Counted from the stretch's first letter, positions 43,449 to 52,931 are shown. The stretch: 64,000 bases of DNA from CAVRXT01 sp049644285 (GCA_049644285.1 JBARRP010000107.1:1-64000); one strand, 5' to 3'. A program made the numbers and translations. The notes: generated by a model from the letters alone, not told the origin.

Positions 43449-43484
43449 TGCGACTCCTCCCGAGCAAGGAACCAAGGGGGGCTG

Positions 43485-44987
43485 TCAAACCGCGTGCTTC
43501 AGAACATAGCCGTATCGAAGATTGCTGCGGCTCGGTCCCGAGCGTAGATAGTCCTCCTTCAGGCTGGCGAAGTGATCGATTTTCGACCACGTGGCAGGGG
43601 CTTGGTAGTCATAGAGGCGCATGTTGTTCCGGCTGAAGATCGCCGTCTTAACCGGGCCGTCGGCCGGTCCGAGCGGCTTGAATCCGAGTTGCTTCTGCAT
43701 ATCCTCTGGTATCTCGAGCCGGCGCAGCCCCTCGATCTGCCATTGCGGCGAGCCCGTCCACACCGCGTCGGTCCCCCAAACGACGTGATCGGCGCCAAGG
43801 CCCTTGACGAGCGCACCCATCAAGTAGGCAGCCAAGCGGGGTTGCGCGACCGTGCTGAATGCGAACAACTGGCCGAGATCGCCGTAGACGTTCGTGACGC
43901 CGTACTTCGCCGGTATTTCGGAGAGATCGGTGACCCATTCGCATCGCCCGGTCTTCTCCACCTGCGCCCAGGCTTCGGCGGGGTTACCGCCGCCGGCGTG
44001 GCGGTAGCCCGAATGATAGATGATGAAATTGAGCTGCGGCCAATCCTTGGCGGCCTTCCCGACGTCGCTCACATCAACGTAGGGCCGCAGCCTGGGAAAC
44101 TGTCTTTCGATCGAGGGCGGAAAGAGCCCCTTGTGCACGCAAACGTTCTTGATACCTGCCTTGACGCATTTCTCGTAGCCGCGGTAGGTCACCTTCTCAT
44201 CGTCCATGCGCCACGGATAACGCGCGAGTTCATGGTGGGTGTTGTCGCCGATCGTGTAGCCTTTCACGGAGTCAGGCTTCAGTGTCAACGCATGGTCGAG
44301 TTTCTCGAGCCAGTCGGGCTGGCCGGGCGTGAAAATGGCGTGACACAACATGCGCTTCGAACCGGCAGCCTTGTTCACCTTCGCGCGCGCCTCCGCCATC
44401 ATTTCGTTGGTCAAGAACCAGTCGCGGGGTATATCGGACGGCGAGCTCGAGATCAGCGCCACCTTCGTATCGCTGTCCAGGTACATTTCCTTGACGTAGT
44501 TGTTGTATTTCAGATCTTCGAGGGTTTGCTCCTTCTCTTTTAGCTCGGGATTCCAGCCTGCGGCCCCAACCGCTTTGCGCATCTGGAGGAAGGTGGTGAT
44601 GCGCGTGTCGTCACGCAAGAAATGCGTATGACAATCGAAGATGAACTGGTCCTTCAGCGAGTTGGCGCGCTCCTCGGCCAGCTCCGGGATGGCAGCCTCG
44701 GCGCGGGTCACGTCGAACAAGCTTCCATAAACCTCGTTCATGGCCAGAAACGCAGCGGCCATCCCTGCCGAGGTCTGGAAGAAGTCTCTTCGGGAGATCC
44801 CCAGCTTGCGGGCCATTCCAGTTCCCATCGCTTTCACCCGCGCCTCGACCTCGCGCTGCTGTCTGTTTTGGGCCTGCGGAAAGTACTCGTCGCTCGACAC
44901 GATCTGCGTCGGGATGGGCGACGGGAATGCCGAGGTTTCCGCTGGTTTCAATTTTTTCAGCTCTTCCGGGGTGAGAAAACCGCTCAT
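43485..44987 (-). CDS. Amidohydrolase with internal Tat motif
   Basis: 500 residues from ATG 44987, with AAGGAGG 5 nt upstream. A long N-terminal extension precedes GISRRDFFQTSAGMAAAFLA (about 58-78), a twin-arginine-type signal set unusually deep. The amidohydrolase-2 barrel begins with FIFDCHTHFLRDD (HxH metal ligands), continues with VCVHKGLFPP and FIIYHSGYRHAGGG, and ends with VVWGTDAVWTGSPQW, where Asp is the final ligand. The family includes decarboxylases and hydrolases of aromatic acids (LigW, ACMSD, gamma-resorcylate decarboxylase). The deep signal may mean the true start is farther in, but no better start is visible. Confidence 0.85.
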   Translation of the reverse strand: MSGFLTPEELKKLKPAETSAFPSPIPTQIVSSDEYFPQAQNRQQREVEARVKAMGTGMARKLGISRRDFFQTSAGMAAAFLAMNEVYGSLFDVTRAEAAIPELAEERANSLKDQFIFDCHTHFLRDDTRITTFLQMRKAVGAAGWNPELKEKEQTLEDLKYNNYVKEMYLDSDTKVALISSSPSDIPRDWFLTNEMMAEARAKVNKAAGSKRMLCHAIFTPGQPDWLEKLDHALTLKPDSVKGYTIGDNTHHELARYPWRMDDEKVTYRGYEKCVKAGIKNVCVHKGLFPPSIERQFPRLRPYVDVSDVGKAAKDWPQLNFIIYHSGYRHAGGGNPAEAWAQVEKTGRCEWVTDLSEIPAKYGVTNVYGDLGQLFAFSTVAQPRLAAYLMGALVKGLGADHVVWGTDAVWTGSPQWQIEGLRRLEIPEDMQKQLGFKPLGPADGPVKTAIFSRNNMRLYDYQAPATWSKIDHFASLKEDYLRSGPSRSNLRYGYVLKHAV

Positions 44988-45064
44988 TCCTTCCTCCTTG
45001 TTCCACGGCGGCGCTGATTGACACATCCCAGTGACCGCCGTACCCTAATCTTAATAGGGAGCCG

Positions 45065-45394
45065 ATGGACCTCTTCGAAGAAATCGTGCGCATGAGACGC
45101 GCGGGCCAGCGCGGCGCCCTCGCCACCATCGTCCACACCAATGGCTCCATCCCGAGCTTTGAAAGCTCCCGGATGCTGGTCCGCGAGGACGGATCGATCG
45201 CCGGAACGGTAGGGGGCGGATGCGTTGAAGCCGAAGTGTGGGCGGCGGCGAAAGAAGTCATCAAGTTGGAGAATCCCCGGAAGATGGTCTTCAATCTCAA
45301 CAATGAAGCCGCCTACGATTCCGGTCTGATCTGTGGCGGCACGCTCGAGATTCTCGTCGAGCCCATTCTTCCCCCCTCCGAAACGCCACACTAG
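45065..45394 (+). CDS. XdhC/CoxI N-terminal domain protein
   Basis: 109 residues from ATG 45065, GGGAG 4-5 nt upstream. It contains only the short XdhC_CoxI domain: GALATIVHTNGSIP, RMLVREDGSIAGTVGGGCVE and SGLICGGTLEILVEP. Full XdhC proteins have an extra Rossmann domain; this one does not. XdhC proteins bind the molybdenum cofactor and help sulfurate it before insertion into xanthine-oxidase-type enzymes. Three such enzymes are encoded in this window but none is adjacent, so this stand-alone gene may serve them in trans. It is divergent from the amidohydrolase gene. Confidence 0.85.
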   Translation: MDLFEEIVRMRRAGQRGALATIVHTNGSIPSFESSRMLVREDGSIAGTVGGGCVEAEVWAAAKEVIKLENPRKMVFNLNNEAAYDSGLICGGTLEILVEPILPPSETPH

Positions 45395-45478
45395 CGTCCG
45401 TGCCCTCCGGCGCGGCGCAGTCACCTTTGGCCGCGGTCCAGAGCGAAGTTTTCGCCAGCTCGGGCTTCTATCCGCTAA

Positions 45479-46537
45479 CTATTGACCGAGTTCCAGAATC
45501 CTGAACGTGCCTGCAATCGGCTGTGGCCGCGGGTGAGGATTCTCGGCAGTGGGCGTCCCCGGTTTAAGGTCCGAGGTCACGACAAACACATGGTGGGTCT
45601 TCAGATCGAGTGCCATGGTCCGCGCGCCGAACTCTGTCTTGACATTCTCCACCGTGCTGAACTTATCAGGCGAATCCTCATGGACGACGCTGAGCACGCC
45701 TTCGCGGCACGAGGCGAACGCAAAGCCCGTGGCCGGATCGAACGCATCGGCGTCCACGTCCTCCCCGATCGCCGGCGTTGCAATCACTTTGCCGGTATCT
45801 GCATCGGTAACCGCGATCACCTTGCTGTCGCTGCAGCCGCTGAAGATGCGCCGAGTTTTGGTGTCCATGGCGATACCAGACGGCCCCTCGCAGCCCGCCA
45901 GCGGATAGGTGTGCTTGACGGCCAGCGACTGCGCGTCAAATTCGACCAGCGAATTCTTGTCTTCGATGTTCACGAAGATGCTGCCCTTGCCGTCCAGCAC
46001 CGGCGTCTCGGGTTTGCCGCCGAGCGCTACCGTGCCGACAACCTGTCCACTCGACGCGTCAATCGCTGTGGCGTTGGCGCTTCGGCCGTTGAAGGTGAAG
46101 ACGCGCTTGGTCGCCGGGTCGTAAAGGATGGAGTCTGGGTTTTCTCCAGTCGTCTTGACCTTGGTGCTGGGCTGGAGCGTTTTCGGGTCGAAAATCGTGA
46201 CACTCGCCTCGCCGCCGTTGCTGGTAAAGCCCTTGCCGAGGTCGGGCGCGAGCGCGATGCCGTGCACGCCTTTCGTGTCCGGAATGTCGCCGACGACCTT
46301 CAAGCTGTCCTCGTCGACAACCATAACGTGCGACCCGCGCGAAAGATAAATGCGCTTCGCAGCGGGATCCACCGTCAAGTAGTCCCATCCTCCGTCACCG
46401 CCGATAGTCACTTTTCGCAGCAAGTGATACCCGGAGCCCTGCGGAGCTGCGAAGACTCGGGTTCGCGAGATAACAAGCAACGACGCGGCAAGCAGGCAAG
46501 CCCAAAAGAACAATCCTAGAAACCGTCGTAGTGACAT
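45479..46537 (-). CDS. Exported YncE-like beta-propeller protein
   Basis: 352 residues from ATG 46537 with AGGAGGA 7 nt upstream. Signal or anchor FLGLFFWACLLAASLLVI is followed by seven-bladed, YVTN/YncE-type repeats: WDYLTVDPAAKRIYLSRGS, GIALAPDLGKGFTSNGGEAS, SILYDPATKRVFTFNGRSAN and MDTKTRRIFSGCSDSKVIAV. Such proteins are periplasmic or surface-bound and mostly of unknown function. It faces the XdhC gene convergently. Confidence 0.82.
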   Translation of the reverse strand: MSLRRFLGLFFWACLLAASLLVISRTRVFAAPQGSGYHLLRKVTIGGDGGWDYLTVDPAAKRIYLSRGSHVMVVDEDSLKVVGDIPDTKGVHGIALAPDLGKGFTSNGGEASVTIFDPKTLQPSTKVKTTGENPDSILYDPATKRVFTFNGRSANATAIDASSGQVVGTVALGGKPETPVLDGKGSIFVNIEDKNSLVEFDAQSLAVKHTYPLAGCEGPSGIAMDTKTRRIFSGCSDSKVIAVTDADTGKVIATPAIGEDVDADAFDPATGFAFASCREGVLSVVHEDSPDKFSTVENVKTEFGARTMALDLKTHHVFVVTSDLKPGTPTAENPHPRPQPIAGTFRILELGQ

Positions 46538-46841
46538 GGCGCATTCCTCCTCACAGGCTTTCTTCGATCCGACACACTAGCCTTGTTCGCGGCAGACCTC
46601 AAGTGCAATCGGCTGCCGCGACAATCTATCTTTCCTTTCTGAAAATAATCTGAAGAACCGCAGAGATTCCAACAAACTGTAAGGACGCTTAAGGCCAGGG
46701 TCCGGTTACATTCGATGACACGCGCCCGCGACCTTCACCCCAACGCAGCGAGGGGCCCTAGCGATCGGAACCCAACCGGTGTAAGCTCGCGCCCATCCAC
46801 TACACCTCGCCGGTTTCGACTGGCGCACGAGGAGCGAAGCG
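46538..46841. other. Intergenic region, nothing recognised
   Basis: 304 bp between divergent genes. No convincing promoter pair, repeat or small gene was found. GAGGAG just before 46842 is the ribosome binding site of the next gene. Confidence 0.4.
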
Positions 46842-47990
46842 ATGAAGAAGCATAACGGGCGCGACTGGGGAAACGGGCTGTCGCGTCGGCGAGTCCTTCA
46901 GGCGGGATTGGCCGCTGCCGTGTCCGGCGCGATGCCCGGCTTAGACGACGCGCTCGCCAAAAGCCAGGCCCAAGCGGAAGGCCAAGGGATGCGTGTGGCC
47001 GGAGTGCGCGCCGTAGACATTCACTCCCACTATTTCCCCGAGGCTTATCTCAACGTCTTTAACGAAGACGGGAAGCGCTTGAACGCCGAATACCGCATGA
47101 CGGACCAGGGGTTCTTCTATAAGGCGCCGAACGCGCCCAACGTCGCTGGGCCGTTGCCGACCAAGTTCATGGACCTGAAGCAGCGCATCGCCGAGATGGA
47201 CCAGCAAGGCGTGGCAGTCCAGGCGGTGTCGCTCACCGCCCCGATGGTCTATTGGGGCGACGCGGAACTCGACCACAAGCTTGCCACGGCGTGGAACGAT
47301 GCGGCCACCGCTGCGCACCAGGCCTACCCTACCCGGCTCGTCGCCTTCTGTACCCTGCCAATGCTCTATCCCGACCGCGCCATCGACGAGCTAAACCGGG
47401 CCAGCAAGCTGCCGGGCATTCGCGGCGTTTATATGGGCACCAACGTTAACAACAAAGATCTCTCCGATCCGCTCTTCGAGCCGATCTGGACGCGTATCGA
47501 GCAGCTCGATCTGCCGGTCTTCCTGCATCCGCTGCAGACCGTCGGCGGCGAGCGCTTGCGCAAGTATTACTTTGCGAACCTGCTGGGCAATCCGATCGAC
47601 ACGGCGATCGCCGCCTGTCACCTCATCTTCGGCGGCGTGCTCGACCGTCATCCAAAGCTCCGCATCGGCCTTCCCCACGGGGGTGGCGCTCTCCTCATCC
47701 TGATGGGCCGGGTTGACCACGGCTGGCAAGTGCGCCCGGAAGCAAAACAACTTCCGAAGGCGCCCAGCAGTTATCTCGACAGATTTTTCTACGATACCAT
47801 CGTGCACTCGAAGGACGTCATGGAGTTCGTGATCCAGGAGGTGGGCGCCGAGCGCGTCATGGTCGGCAGCGACTACTGCTTCGAGATGGGCTATGAGCGC
47901 CCCATTCAGTTTCTCGAGCAGATCAACCTGACGAGCGACCAGCGCAAGATGATCCTCGGCGGGACGGCGGCGAAGCTTCTGAAACTCTGA
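46842..47990 (+). CDS. Tat-exported ACMSD-like amidohydrolase/decarboxylase
   Basis: 382 residues from ATG 46842 (GAGGAG upstream). Twin-arginine signal LSRRRVLQAGLAAAVSGAMP. The barrel starts with VDIHSHYFPEAYLN (HxH), has QGVAVQAVSLTAPMVYWGD, FLHPLQTVGGERL, IGLPHGGGALLILMGRVDHGW and FFYDTIVHSKDVMEF, and ends with VMVGSDYCFEMGYE, where the Asp is the last metal ligand. The wording is close to aminocarboxymuconate-semialdehyde decarboxylases and other non-oxidative aromatic decarboxylases, but those are cytoplasmic, so the exported form probably acts on an imported or extracytoplasmic aromatic acid. The MFS gene on the opposite strand is convergent. Confidence 0.85.
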   Translation: MKKHNGRDWGNGLSRRRVLQAGLAAAVSGAMPGLDDALAKSQAQAEGQGMRVAGVRAVDIHSHYFPEAYLNVFNEDGKRLNAEYRMTDQGFFYKAPNAPNVAGPLPTKFMDLKQRIAEMDQQGVAVQAVSLTAPMVYWGDAELDHKLATAWNDAATAAHQAYPTRLVAFCTLPMLYPDRAIDELNRASKLPGIRGVYMGTNVNNKDLSDPLFEPIWTRIEQLDLPVFLHPLQTVGGERLRKYYFANLLGNPIDTAIAACHLIFGGVLDRHPKLRIGLPHGGGALLILMGRVDHGWQVRPEAKQLPKAPSSYLDRFFYDTIVHSKDVMEFVIQEVGAERVMVGSDYCFEMGYERPIQFLEQINLTSDQRKMILGGTAAKLLKL

Positions 47991-48022
47991 TCCTCGCGGC
48001 GCTTCCTCTCGCTTCTTTCCCC

Positions 48023-49336
48023 TCAGGCAGGCAAGGGCTTGCCCTTAGTCTCCTCGCCGAACGGCAAGAGCAACAGCCCTAGGGCGAAGGCCAAAGACGT
48101 CAAAGCCACCGGAGTCCCGAGAGTCCCATAGTGACGAATTCCGGCGCCCACCAGAAATGTGAGCCCCGCGCCCGCGAAGCGTCCGATGTTCGTCGTAAAC
48201 GCAAAAGCGCTGACCCGGCATTCGGTTCCGTACTGTTCCGGTAGCCAAAATGAATAGACCACGAAATTCGCTCCGCCCAAGCCGAGAAAGAAAGCGCACA
48301 CCATGAACCACCCGAGGGCGTCTTTCTCCATGTAGAAAACATGGCCGAATGCCAGCCAGAGAAAGACGAGCATCAAGGTGAAAAAGACGGCCAGTGTAGT
48401 CCTTCGGCTCAGCGATTTGGCGAGCAGCGGCGTAACCAACGCGCCGAGAACCGTCCCGATTCCCAGCAGCGCCGTCGAATAGGACGCTAACCGCGCCGCT
48501 TGCATCGCAGTCTCACCCGTCCGCTGCGCGATGTAGGTGACTGCCGCCGGCACGTAAACCGACCCCGCCCACAAGCCAACAATGGATGCGATCAAGTAGA
48601 TGGAGTTGAGGATCGTCCGGCGGCGATACCGCGGCGAAAAGAGTTCCAGGAAGGAGCCGCGCATCGTTAATTTCTCACCGAGTGCTTCCTGTTTGTTTTT
48701 CCAGCGAGCCGGCTCGTGCACGCGATTGTAAAAGAACGCCACCAGGATCGCCGGGGCTCCGCCCACGACGAACATGTATCTCCAGCCGAAGCGGCTGCCG
48801 ATGAAGTAGTTGGCTATCGCGGCCAGTAGAAAACCGATGTAGAAGCCGGTGTGCATTAAACAGACGCCCCACGTTCGGCGCTCTTCTGGCCACTCTTCGG
48901 AAATCAGCGAAGCCCCAATCGACCATTCCCCGCCAATCCCTACACCCGCCAAAAACCGGAACAGCGCTAGCGTCCAAACGCCTGTGGAGAGAGCGGCCAG
49001 AAACGTAAAGACCGAAAACCAGAGTATGGTTACCATCAGCATTCGCGCACGGCCGAAGCGGTCGGCGATGGGTCCCCAGACCAGAGCGATTCCCCACCCG
49101 ACCATGAAAAGCGCGAAGAGCAGTCCGCCGTAAAATCCAACATTGGCGGTAGTGGCAGGAATTCCAGACCTGGGCAAAAGATCGCGCAACGCCGGAACCA
49201 GAACGAGCGCATAGATGAAACCATCCATCCCGTCCATGGTCCACCCGCCCCAAGCGGCCAAGAATCCGCGCCACTGATTGGCGGTCAGCCGCGCTTTGGG
49301 CAATGGCAGCGCAGATTCCACGCTGGCGTCACTCAT
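48023..49336 (-). CDS. MFS transporter, likely organic/aromatic acid
   Basis: 437 residues from ATG 49336 with GAGGAAG upstream. Twelve predicted membrane segments. The first contains GGWTMDGMDGFIYALVLVPA, where the Asp residues recall the DGxD motif of acid:H+ symporters. The loop 2-3 signature is GPIADRFGRARMLM, and the fifth-segment region shows GVGIGGEWSIGASLISEEWP, typical of the sialate/lactate (SHS) and metabolite:H+ groups. It would import a carboxylate. Its neighbours are amidohydrolases on both sides, suggesting their substrate or product is the cargo. Confidence 0.85.
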   Translation of the reverse strand: MSDASVESALPLPKARLTANQWRGFLAAWGGWTMDGMDGFIYALVLVPALRDLLPRSGIPATTANVGFYGGLLFALFMVGWGIALVWGPIADRFGRARMLMVTILWFSVFTFLAALSTGVWTLALFRFLAGVGIGGEWSIGASLISEEWPEERRTWGVCLMHTGFYIGFLLAAIANYFIGSRFGWRYMFVVGGAPAILVAFFYNRVHEPARWKNKQEALGEKLTMRGSFLELFSPRYRRRTILNSIYLIASIVGLWAGSVYVPAAVTYIAQRTGETAMQAARLASYSTALLGIGTVLGALVTPLLAKSLSRRTTLAVFFTLMLVFLWLAFGHVFYMEKDALGWFMVCAFFLGLGGANFVVYSFWLPEQYGTECRVSAFAFTTNIGRFAGAGLTFLVGAGIRHYGTLGTPVALTSLAFALGLLLLPFGEETKGKPLPA

Positions 49337-49410
49337 CAGAAGGTCTTCCTCGGCGGGTAAGTATACACTTTCCTCAAGAAGCCGCGTGGCCGCAGAGAAT
49401 GCACTGTTGC

Positions 49411-50508
49411 CTACTTGGTTTGTGTAATCGGGAAAATGTGAAGAGCGTTTTCCGCGCCGATCTTGCGACTCAAATCGCCGGGAAGCTGATTAAGCAAGAG
49501 CACCGCCATCTTCCAGCGCTGTGGACCCGTCATCGGTCGTCCGGAAGCGTAGTGCTGGTCAGTGCCGATAACGAATCTGTCGGGAAAATCCCGAAAGAGT
49601 TTCAGCCATTCCGGCTTGATTTTGCCGTCTGCGATAGGCGGATTCTTGCCCAGGCTCAGAGGATCGATCTTGACTTCCATGTACAGGTTGGAATGCGCCT
49701 TGAGTAGGCGGCGGCAAAGGTCAGGCGTCCGATATCCGGTATTGTCCGACCCTGCGTGCGCCCAGAGGATTTTGGCGCGCGGGTTATGATCGAGCAGTCG
49801 TTCGAATGCTGCGACGTTTTCATGAAGCTGCGGCGGATTGGGTGGCGACCGAAGGTCCAGCGGCAACGCCATCGCTTGAGGGACCACTTCCGAATGAATG
49901 TCGATGGGAACGCCGTGATCGGCCGCAATGTCCGCCAGCAGCAGAAACAACGGATGGTCCGGCGGCGCGTATTCATAAGCCTGCCCCGGCAAGAACGAAA
50001 GATGTTCGGCAGTCACCTCGCCGAAGCCCACTGCGCCATCGCGTAGAATTTGCTCCGCGCGCTCCTTAAACTTCCGCTGAACTTCCGTGCCCACGTCACC
50101 CGAACGCACCGCTTCCTGAATCATGGGATTCAGGCTCCCTCCGCCTCCCTGAAACGCCAGTTTGTCCGGATGCTTCTTCACAACAGCCATAAAAGCTTCC
50201 TGGTCGAATCGGTTCGGATCATCCGGCCGAAACGGTCCCGGAAGAAAGATCAGCTTCCCGGCGTTCTCTTCGCTCATCTCCCGAAGCGCGGCCTCGACCT
50301 CCGCGCCGGGGTCCGAGAGAATCTTCGCGTCGAAATGAGCGTGCGAATCGGTATAGGGAGACACCGCCGCCACCGGCGCTGTCTCTGCCGCGTTGCGTTG
50401 CGCCCCTCGGGTAGGCTGCCGCATCCCGCGGCGCGGCAGACCGGCGACGAGGAACAGTGCGTTGAACCCGAGTGTCATAGCACAAAGTCTTCTTTGAGAT
50501 CCGCTCAT
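49411..50508 (-). CDS. Exported amidohydrolase-2 family protein
   Basis: 365 residues from ATG 50508, GAGGGGG 5-6 nt upstream. A weak signal peptide (LCAMTLGFNALFLVAGL) is followed by a metal-dependent barrel: SPYTDSHAHFDAK (HxH), VGFGEVTAEHLSFL, GVPIDIHSEVVPQ, ILWAHAGSDNTGY and RFVIGTDQHYASG, with Asp as the last ligand. It is more divergent than the other amidohydrolases in this window, and the ligand set looks complete. Reaction unknown; a phosphotriesterase-like lactonase or decarboxylase is possible. Confidence 0.8.
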   Translation of the reverse strand: MSGSQRRLCAMTLGFNALFLVAGLPRRGMRQPTRGAQRNAAETAPVAAVSPYTDSHAHFDAKILSDPGAEVEAALREMSEENAGKLIFLPGPFRPDDPNRFDQEAFMAVVKKHPDKLAFQGGGGSLNPMIQEAVRSGDVGTEVQRKFKERAEQILRDGAVGFGEVTAEHLSFLPGQAYEYAPPDHPLFLLLADIAADHGVPIDIHSEVVPQAMALPLDLRSPPNPPQLHENVAAFERLLDHNPRAKILWAHAGSDNTGYRTPDLCRRLLKAHSNLYMEVKIDPLSLGKNPPIADGKIKPEWLKLFRDFPDRFVIGTDQHYASGRPMTGPQRWKMAVLLLNQLPGDLSRKIGAENALHIFPITQTK

Positions 50509-50878
50509 TGCAGTCCCCCTCGATTGGCACGATCGTACGAAGATTCGTTTGTAGCTCACGCCCGCCCTGAGGTCCACCGCTGGGTCCCACCCGGCGATCT
50601 TTGCCGGGTTGACGTGAGGCTTTGCCGTGAACCGTCGCCACATGCCACCACCATACCAGAACTCGTCTGATTCTCGGTCCTTCGGTTTCTCTGTGCTCTC
50701 TGAGTCTCTCCGTGTTCTCTGTGAAATGTTTAGGTTTTCTGCTAGGCTGATGCCGATTTTTTGCCGTTTGTACGTCCGAGGTTGCCCGTCGGAAGCCGCT
50801 GAGGTTGCTCCTCAAGCGCTGTCGCACCGAGCCCTGAAGCGCGGCTTCTGAGCAGAGTCGGATAAAGGAGACTTGACG
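50509..50878. repeat. Intergenic region with CTCTGTG-type repeat
   Basis: 370 bp. Positions 50680-50730 contain a short tandem-like pattern: TTTCTCTGTGCTCTCTGAGT followed by CTCTCCGTGTTCTCTGTGAA. Such words occur repeatedly between genes in several phyla including Verrucomicrobiota and Acidobacteriota. AAAGGAG near 50864-50870 serves the following symporter gene. Nothing else seen. Confidence 0.45.
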
Positions 50879-52147
50879 ATGGGAGCGGTCCCAAGCGCGC
50901 GCAAGAAACCCTTCTACAGGACGCTCTCCGGCCAGGTACTGATCGCCATTGCCATCGCCATCGTGTTCGGCTATTTCTTCCCGACCAAAGCCATTGCCAT
51001 GAAGCCGCTCGGCGATGCCTTTATCCGGCTGATCACCATGATCATCGCGCTGATCATTTTCTGCACCGTGGTAACCGGCATCGCCCGGATGGAGGATATG
51101 AAAAAGGTCGGCCGGGTCGGCGGGAAGGCGTTGCTGTATTTCGAAGGCGTGTCCACCCTGGCGCTGATCATCGGCCTGGTAGTCGCCAACTTGGCGCACA
51201 CCGGCGCCGGTTTCAATGTGTCACCCGCCCAACTCGACGCGAAGGCCGTGGCGGGTTATGCCGGCGCGGCAAAGTCACAGAGCGTCACCGAGTTTCTGAT
51301 GCACATCATCCCCACCACCGTCGTCGACGCCTTTGCCAAGGGAGACATCCTCGAGGTTGTGTTTATTGCGCTCCTGTTCGGTTTCGCTTTATCGGCTGTC
51401 GGACAACGCGGCAAGCCTCTCGTCGATCTGATCGACGCGCTGACCTATGGCGTGTTCGGGGTGGTCAATATCGTGATGAAGTTTGCTCCCATCGGCGCGT
51501 TCGGCGCCATGGCCTTCACGGTCGGCAACTATGGCCTCGCTTCGCTCGGACCACTGGTCAAACTCATCGCCACGTTCTGGATCACTTCCCTTCTGTTCGT
51601 GCTGATCATAATGGGCGCGATTGCCTGGGCGGCCGGATTCAACATCCTGAAGTTCCTCGTATATATCAAGGAAGAGATCCTGCTCGTGCTGGCCACAAGT
51701 TCGTCCGAGCCGGCTTTGCCCACACTAATGGAAAAGATGGAAAAGCTCGGCTGCTCGAAGGCGCTCGTCGGCCTGGTAGTGCCCACCGGCTACGCGTTTA
51801 ACACCGACGGTAGCAGCCTCTACATGACCATGGCCGCGCTTTTCGTAGCCCAAGCCACCAACACGCCCTTGACGCTGCGGCAACAGCTCACGATTCTCGC
51901 CGTCGCGGTTCTCACCTCCAAGGGCGCCAGCGGCGTCCAAGGCGCGGCGTTCATCGCGCTCGTGGGCACGCTGACAGTCATTCCCACAATTCCGGTAGCA
52001 GGCATGGCCCTCATTCTCGGAATCGATCGTTTCATGAGCATGTGCCGCGCCGCAGTAAACATGATCGGCAACGGCGTCGCCACAGTTGTAGTAGCGCGTT
52101 GGGAACACGAGCTCCCCCGCGACGCCTTGCAGAAAAATCTCGCCTGA
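50879..52147 (+). CDS. Dicarboxylate/amino acid:cation symporter
   Basis: 422 residues from ATG 50879, which is 8 nt after AAAGGAG; TTG 50873 is too close to it. The DAACS (GltP/DctA) fold is clear: SGQVLIAIAIAIVFGYFFP in helix 1, LITMIIALIIFCTVVTGIA, the re-entrant loop VLATSSSEPALPTLMEKME (serine-rich motif), VVPTGYAFNTDGSSLYMTMA and GSxGVQGAAF-like GASGVQGAAFIALVGTL. These residues bind the substrate carboxylates and cations. It would import succinate, fumarate, malate or related acids. No sensor kinase pair is adjacent. Confidence 0.92.
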   Translation: MGAVPSARKKPFYRTLSGQVLIAIAIAIVFGYFFPTKAIAMKPLGDAFIRLITMIIALIIFCTVVTGIARMEDMKKVGRVGGKALLYFEGVSTLALIIGLVVANLAHTGAGFNVSPAQLDAKAVAGYAGAAKSQSVTEFLMHIIPTTVVDAFAKGDILEVVFIALLFGFALSAVGQRGKPLVDLIDALTYGVFGVVNIVMKFAPIGAFGAMAFTVGNYGLASLGPLVKLIATFWITSLLFVLIIMGAIAWAAGFNILKFLVYIKEEILLVLATSSSEPALPTLMEKMEKLGCSKALVGLVVPTGYAFNTDGSSLYMTMAALFVAQATNTPLTLRQQLTILAVAVLTSKGASGVQGAAFIALVGTLTVIPTIPVAGMALILGIDRFMSMCRAAVNMIGNGVATVVVARWEHELPRDALQKNLA

Positions 52148-52172
52148 CGCTTTCCGGGTGCTCTGATGTGGA

Positions 52173-52814
52173 GTGCGGCAGCTTCTCCAGCAGGGGCATG
52201 AGGTCGCGCTGTTGACCATGCTCGACACTCGCAACCCGGCTTATTTCCGGCATAACTCGAATGGTCATCGGAGGGGCGCACTCCGGAAATGGAGACGCGT
52301 CCTTCACCATCTCCAAGAACTGCGGCAACTGAACAGCGCTGAGGCGTATGGTTACATGGCGGACCGCATGAAGGCACTCTGGCGAACAGTTCGCAGAGAC
52401 GCTTGGGAGCTTTCCACCGAGGTTCGCGCTCGCAGAAATGCTGGTCGGCTAACGGATTTCGAGCGAATTTTCTCCCTTGCCCTGAAGAATTATAACCCCG
52501 AGCCCTATCCAGGGCGGGTCGCCCTCTTCCGCGCCGACACAAAGTCAGACGAGGCCTTAAGTGGATGGCGCGACGTGATCACTGGTCCGGAGCAGGCGCA
52601 TGTTGTTCCAGGCACTCACCTGGGAATGCTTGCGGACCCCAGCGTCCAACACTTGGCCAGCCGACTCGCCGCCTGTATTGACGAGGCAAGCGACCTTGTA
52701 ACACGCTCCAACCGCTCCCCGGAAGAATTGCTCGGAGAGGTGGTACGGGAGCGCGAGTCTAGCAACGCCTATTCCCATGTAAACGCATTTTCTGAATCAC
52801 TCAGAATCACTTGA
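52173..52814 (+). pseudogene. 5'-truncated NRPS/PKS thioesterase fragment
   Basis: 213 codons reading RQLLQQGHEVALLTMLDTRN at the front, then ADRMKALWRTVRRDAWEL, PYPGRVALFRADTKSDEALS-GWRD and HVVPGTHLGMLADPSVQHLA. This is the C-terminal two thirds of a thioesterase domain of non-ribosomal peptide or polyketide synthetases, with the catalytic His in GTHLGML. The upstream third, including the GxSxGG nucleophile, is absent; the sequence starts directly after the symporter stop. No other synthetase domains are in the window. A deletion or insertion has left this tail behind. Confidence 0.65.
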
Positions 52815-52931
52815 GTCTGTTGAAGAAAGTATCGAGTCTCACCTCCGCTTGGGCCACGGCCCCCAGTCGTACGAGGACCGATCCCTTGCGGCAACTAGCT
52901 GCTGAGCGAGAGCTCGATCGAGCTGCTACCC

